From Hymenobacter terrestris (GTDB lineage: Bacteria; Bacteroidota; Bacteroidia; Cytophagales; Hymenobacteraceae), in contig NZ_JABKAV010000014.1 of NCBI RefSeq assembly GCF_013377905.1, positions 1 to 64,000 of the forward strand: 64,000 nucleotides of DNA, given 5' to 3'. Each line of letters opens with the position of its first letter. Position 1 is the stretch's first letter. The position numbers and the translations under genes are program-made. The notes beneath the pieces are model-generated. The model was not told the origin of the DNA. It saw nothing but the letters and a program-made list of their open reading frames with translations, and did not search any database. This document shows, piece after piece, positions 61,241 to 64,000 of this stretch.

Positions 61241-61891
61241 TCAGGAATTAAAGTCGGAAGGAGAAGCCGGTGTGCCGGTGAAGGCCTTGGCCGTCGCCTG
61301 GCCGGGGGCGGCAACATCCCGTGCCCCTAGTACGCGGGCCACGGTACGCCCCAAAATGCGCAAATCCAGCCAGAAAGAAAGATTATCGACGTACCAAACA
61401 TCGAAAGCGAACTTCTGTTCCCAGCTGATAGCATTGCGGCCGTTTACCTGGGCCCAACCCGTAATGCCGGGCCGCACGGCGTGGCGGCGGGTCTGCTCGG
61501 GCGAGTAGAGCGGCAGATACTGCACCAGCAGCGGCCGCGGACCTACCAAACTCAGCTCACCGCGCAGCACGTTCCAGAGCTGGGGCAGCTCGTCGAGCGA
61601 AGTGGCCCGCACCCAGCGGCCCAGCGGCGGCAGGCGCTCGGCATCGGGCAGTGGCTGGCCTGCCGCGTCGCGTCGGTCGGGCATGGTCTGGAGCTTGTAG
61701 AAAGTGAACACTTGGCCCCCGCGGCCCGGTCGGGGCTGTCGGAACAGCCAGGGCCCGCCGTTCTGAACGGCCAGCGCCAGGGCCACCGGCAACAACAGTG
61801 GTGTGGCCAGCAGCAGCGCCGGGGCGGCCAGCGCCACATCGAGCAGGCGCTTGCCGTGGCGGGCATACCAAGAAGAAGCGGGGGAAGGCAT
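61241..61891 (-). CDS. PglC-like sugar-phosphate transferase
   Basis: A 216-residue polyprenyl-phosphate sugar transferase with one N-terminal reentrant/membrane helix (RLLDVALAAPALLLATPLLL) and a catalytic domain: TFYKLQTM, RWVRATSLDELPQLWNVL, GPRPLLVQYLPLYS and RPGITGWAQVNG. It moves a sugar phosphate to undecaprenyl phosphate. ATG 61891 (MPSPASSWYARHGKRLLDV) is chosen. It is the first gene of the trio. Confidence 0.92.
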   Translation of the reverse strand: MPSPASSWYARHGKRLLDVALAAPALLLATPLLLPVALALAVQNGGPWLFRQPRPGRGGQVFTFYKLQTMPDRRDAAGQPLPDAERLPPLGRWVRATSLDELPQLWNVLRGELSLVGPRPLLVQYLPLYSPEQTRRHAVRPGITGWAQVNGRNAISWEQKFAFDVWYVDNLSFWLDLRILGRTVARVLGARDVAAPGQATAKAFTGTPASPSDFNS

Positions 61892-61900
61892 TTTGATTGA

Positions 61901-62022
61901 GCTGCAGGCTTCAGGCCGCAAGCTACAAGCTTGGGTTTACTTGTGGGGTAAGCCACGCAGTTCAGACGGTGGGCGGAGGTTCATACATAAACTTGCAGCT
62001 TGTAGCTTGCGGCTTGAAGCTG
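61901..62022. repeat. Inverted repeat between the Pgl-like operon and ispE
   Basis: GCTGCAGGCTTCAGGCCGCA at 61901 continues to AAGCTACAAGCTT (61932), and an inverse (ACTTGCAGCTTGTAGCTTGC then GGCTTGAAGCTG) lies at about 61990-62022. The arms pair over about 30 bases with mismatches. It separates the divergent PglC-like and ispE genes, so it overlaps their promoter region. Confidence 0.7.
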
Positions 62023-62031
62023 TAACAAATT

Positions 62032-62853
62032 ATGCTCGTTTTTCCCAACGCCAAGCTCAACCTGGGCCTCTATATTACCAGCCTGCGGCCCGATGGTTTC
62101 CGCAACCTCGAATCGGTGTTTGTCCCGCTGCCCTGGTGCGACGCCTTCGAGGTGCTGCCCGCGCCCGCCGGGGCCGAAACCAGCCTCAGCTTCAGCGGCC
62201 TGCCCATTCCGGGCGAGCCTGAAACCAATTTGTGTCGGCGGGCCTACGAGTTGCTGGCTGCCGATTTTAAGCTGCCGCCGGTGCAGCTGCACCTGCATAA
62301 AGATGTGCCCATCGGGGCGGGTCTTGGGGGCGGATCGTCCGATGCCGCTTTTGCTCTAAAGGCCATTAACAGCCAGTTCAAGCTGGAGCTGACGCCCGAG
62401 AAGCTCGAAAGCTACGCCCGTCGCCTAGGCTCCGACTGCGCCTTTTTCATCCGTAACGAGCCGGTTTTTGCCCGCTCGCGGGGTGATATGTTCGATGATT
62501 TCGCCCTCGACCTGCGCGGCACGCCGGCATTAGTAGTGTACCCCAACCTGCACATCAGCACGGCCGAAGCCTACGCCCGCGTGGTACCCCGGACCCCACA
62601 CCACGAGTTGCGTCAGAGCCTGCAGGCCCCCATGTTCACCTGGCGTGAAACCGTCAGCAACGACTTCGAAGAGGCTTTGACGCCGGTTTATCCGGTGCTG
62701 GCCGAAGTGAAGGCACAGCTCTATGCCGCCGGGGCAACTTACGCCAGCCTCTCGGGTTCGGGCTCGGCCGTGTACGGGCTGTTTCCCAAGCTTGCGGAAG
62801 CGCCGCAGCTGGACTGGCCAGCTGGCTACACAGTCTGGAGCGGGAAGTTGTAA
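62032..62853 (+). CDS. ispE: 4-diphosphocytidyl-2-C-methyl-D-erythritol kinase
   Basis: A 273-residue GHMP kinase of the MEP isoprenoid pathway. PNAKLNLGLYI at the start, the ATP loop PIGAGLGGGSSDAA (around residue 95) and SLSGSGSAVYGLF near the end are the family motifs. Length is normal. No other MEP genes are nearby. Confidence 0.96.
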   Translation: MLVFPNAKLNLGLYITSLRPDGFRNLESVFVPLPWCDAFEVLPAPAGAETSLSFSGLPIPGEPETNLCRRAYELLAADFKLPPVQLHLHKDVPIGAGLGGGSSDAAFALKAINSQFKLELTPEKLESYARRLGSDCAFFIRNEPVFARSRGDMFDDFALDLRGTPALVVYPNLHISTAEAYARVVPRTPHHELRQSLQAPMFTWRETVSNDFEEALTPVYPVLAEVKAQLYAAGATYASLSGSGSAVYGLFPKLAEAPQLDWPAGYTVWSGKL

Positions 62854-62868
62854 GGGCCCATTGTAGCC

Positions 62869-63792
62869 CTACGTGAGTACCGGGTTGCGTTTGAGTAGCC
62901 GGCGCTTGTCCCAACGGTCGAGTAGCGGGTGGATTAGCACGCTGATGAGGATGATGACGGTGCCCGCATAGAAGCCAGGCGAGAGTTTCTCTTCCTCGAA
63001 ACCGGCCACGCCCCAAGAGTACAGAATAACGGCCATCACGATGCCGTACACGGGTTCCAGGTTGATGGTGAGGTTGACCACGAAGGCCGAAATGCGCTTC
63101 ATCAGCTCGACTGAGGCCGAGAAGGCGTACACCGTACACACGCCGGCCAGTAGTGCCAGCCACAGCCAGTCGTAGCCGTGGAGAGCCAGCTGCAGGCCTT
63201 TGCCGCCGCTGAAATACTCGCTGTAGAGCGGCAGAAACAGCGCAATGCTCAGGCAGGCGCCCACCATCTCATACAGCGTAAGCTTCAGCGGCGGGTGCTG
63301 CTTCACCAGCTTGGAGTTGATGACGCTGAACAGCGCCGACAGCCCGGCCGATATAATGGCCACGCCCAGCCCCAGCAACTGCCCCAGCTCGGCCTGCGAC
63401 ACAATGTAGAGGCCTACCATTGTGAGCAAGCCCAGGGCCACCTCGTAGCCGCGCACCTTCCGCCACAGCACCAGCGGCTCCAGCAGCGAAGTCCAGAGGG
63501 CCAGCGTGGCCATGCCGGCCAGGCTCACGCTCACCGAGGAGAGCCGGGCCGAAAGGAAGAACGTAATCCAGTGGGCGGCCACCAGAGCCCCCACGCCCAG
63601 CAGCCGCGCCGCGTCGGCGGCCGGCATGCGCCAGGGGCGGCGCCGAATTAGCAGCAGCGCCAGCAGCCCCACGCTCGCCAGCCCCGTGCGCAAGAATACC
63701 AGCTCGACCGGCGGCACCGTAATCAGCTTGCCCAAAATAGCCGTGAAGCCCCACAGCAACACAATAAAATGCAGGCGTAGATAGTCTTTCAT
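62869..63792 (-). CDS. EamA/DMT-family transporter
   Basis: A 307-residue membrane protein with about ten helices in two EamA repeats (VLLWGFTAILGKLI in the first, LFSVINSKLVKQHPPLKLTLYEMVGA in the second). It likely exports an amino acid or metabolite; the substrate is unknown. It converges with ispE, 15 bases apart. Confidence 0.9.
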   Translation of the reverse strand: MKDYLRLHFIVLLWGFTAILGKLITVPPVELVFLRTGLASVGLLALLLIRRRPWRMPAADAARLLGVGALVAAHWITFFLSARLSSVSVSLAGMATLALWTSLLEPLVLWRKVRGYEVALGLLTMVGLYIVSQAELGQLLGLGVAIISAGLSALFSVINSKLVKQHPPLKLTLYEMVGACLSIALFLPLYSEYFSGGKGLQLALHGYDWLWLALLAGVCTVYAFSASVELMKRISAFVVNLTINLEPVYGIVMAVILYSWGVAGFEEEKLSPGFYAGTVIILISVLIHPLLDRWDKRRLLKRNPVLT

Positions 63793-63857
63793 GGAGGGTT
63801 TTTGGGGGCTTGGCTACTGGATAACGTTCTTTTTGATCCGTGTTCTACAACGCCTCA

Positions 63858-64000
63858 TCACTGGGGTATTACCCGGTACAAGACGGCCCCGATGGTGGTG
63901 AACACGATGCTCGGTACCCAGGCGGCCAACAGGGGCGAGAGGGTGCCAACGGCGGCCAGGTTGCGGCTCAGAATCACGAAGATGATGAACACAAACGCCA
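63858..64000 (-). CDS. LptF/LptG-family (YjgP/YjgQ) permease, C-terminal fragment
   Basis: The last 46 residues of a permease are visible before the window edge. The segment FVFIIFVILSRNLAAVG, then LSPLLAAWVPSIVF and a closing helix ending RVIPQ, is the standard C-terminus of the LPS-transport permeases. The stop is at 63858. The gene continues beyond the window. Confidence 0.75.
   Translation of the reverse strand, partial: AFVFIIFVILSRNLAAVGTLSPLLAAWVPSIVFTTIGAVLYRVIPQ

Overview
This window looks like chromosome from a GC-rich Bacteroidota, most likely Hymenobacter or a close relative (Cytophagales). The evidence is high-GC coding sequence, a protein with a C-terminal type IX secretion sorting domain, Bacteroidota-type promoters (TTTG about 20 bases before TAnnTTTG), an atpD-atpC pair separated from the rest of the ATP synthase operon, a short epsilon subunit, outer-membrane proteins of Bacteroidota type, and scattered palindromic repeats. 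I see no prophage, insertion sequence, CRISPR array or rRNA. The genes are mostly housekeeping and envelope genes, with accessory patches.

Layout. 1-5.7 kb: a truncated POTRA/beta-barrel outer-membrane protein, then a radical-SAM/helix-hairpin-helix protein and its DUF4130 partner (a putative and little-studied DNA repair or modification pair), RfbD and an AT-rich secreted protein. 5.7-11.4 kb: an MFS exporter with an attenuator-like leader, an aldehyde dehydrogenase with a secreted small protein and a DUF779 protein, an NTF2-like lipoprotein and a glycine-zipper protein. 11.4-17.5 kb: a tripartite RND efflux operon (TolC, adaptor, pump). 17.7-28 kb: penicillin-binding protein 1C and its usual partner, a giant alpha-2-macroglobulin lipoprotein, separated by a Uma2 nuclease-fold protein, a glycosyltransferase and a BamE-like membrane protein. 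28-36 kb: an RBBP9-type hydrolase, a secreted endonuclease/exonuclease/phosphatase protein, AlkB with a divergent LysR regulator, and threonine synthase. 36-43.7 kb: ammonium transporter, DUF167 and small membrane proteins, endonuclease III, SpoU methyltransferase, acylphosphatase, DUF2071 protein and a SAM methyltransferase. 43.7-56 kb: TypA, MsrB, a DUF3050 protein, a histone-H1-like basic protein, MetG, Pth, L25, Prs, tRNA-Gln and AtpD/AtpC. 56-64 kb: a trans-sulfuration PLP enzyme, a DUF2147 protein with an outer-membrane barrel, a PglC/PglD/PglE-like sugar operon, IspE, an EamA transporter and the C-terminus of an LptF/LptG permease.

How the genes work together. The efflux operon, the PBP1C/macroglobulin pair and the Pgl-like trio are envelope functions. 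RfbD and the Pgl-like genes supply activated sugars. MetG, Pth, L25, TypA and tRNA-Gln form a translation neighbourhood. Transcription units are short and often closed by strong hairpins.

The most distinctive non-coding signal is the number of unrelated inverted repeats between genes. One family of about 120 bp occurs three times. There are two exact palindromes with 36- and 45-base arms, and in three places the repeat supplies the stop codon(s) of adjacent genes. Other points worth a look are the radical-SAM/DUF4130 pair, an approximately 325-base AT-rich patch inside the macroglobulin gene, and terminator-like hairpins in the leaders of the MFS and prs genes.
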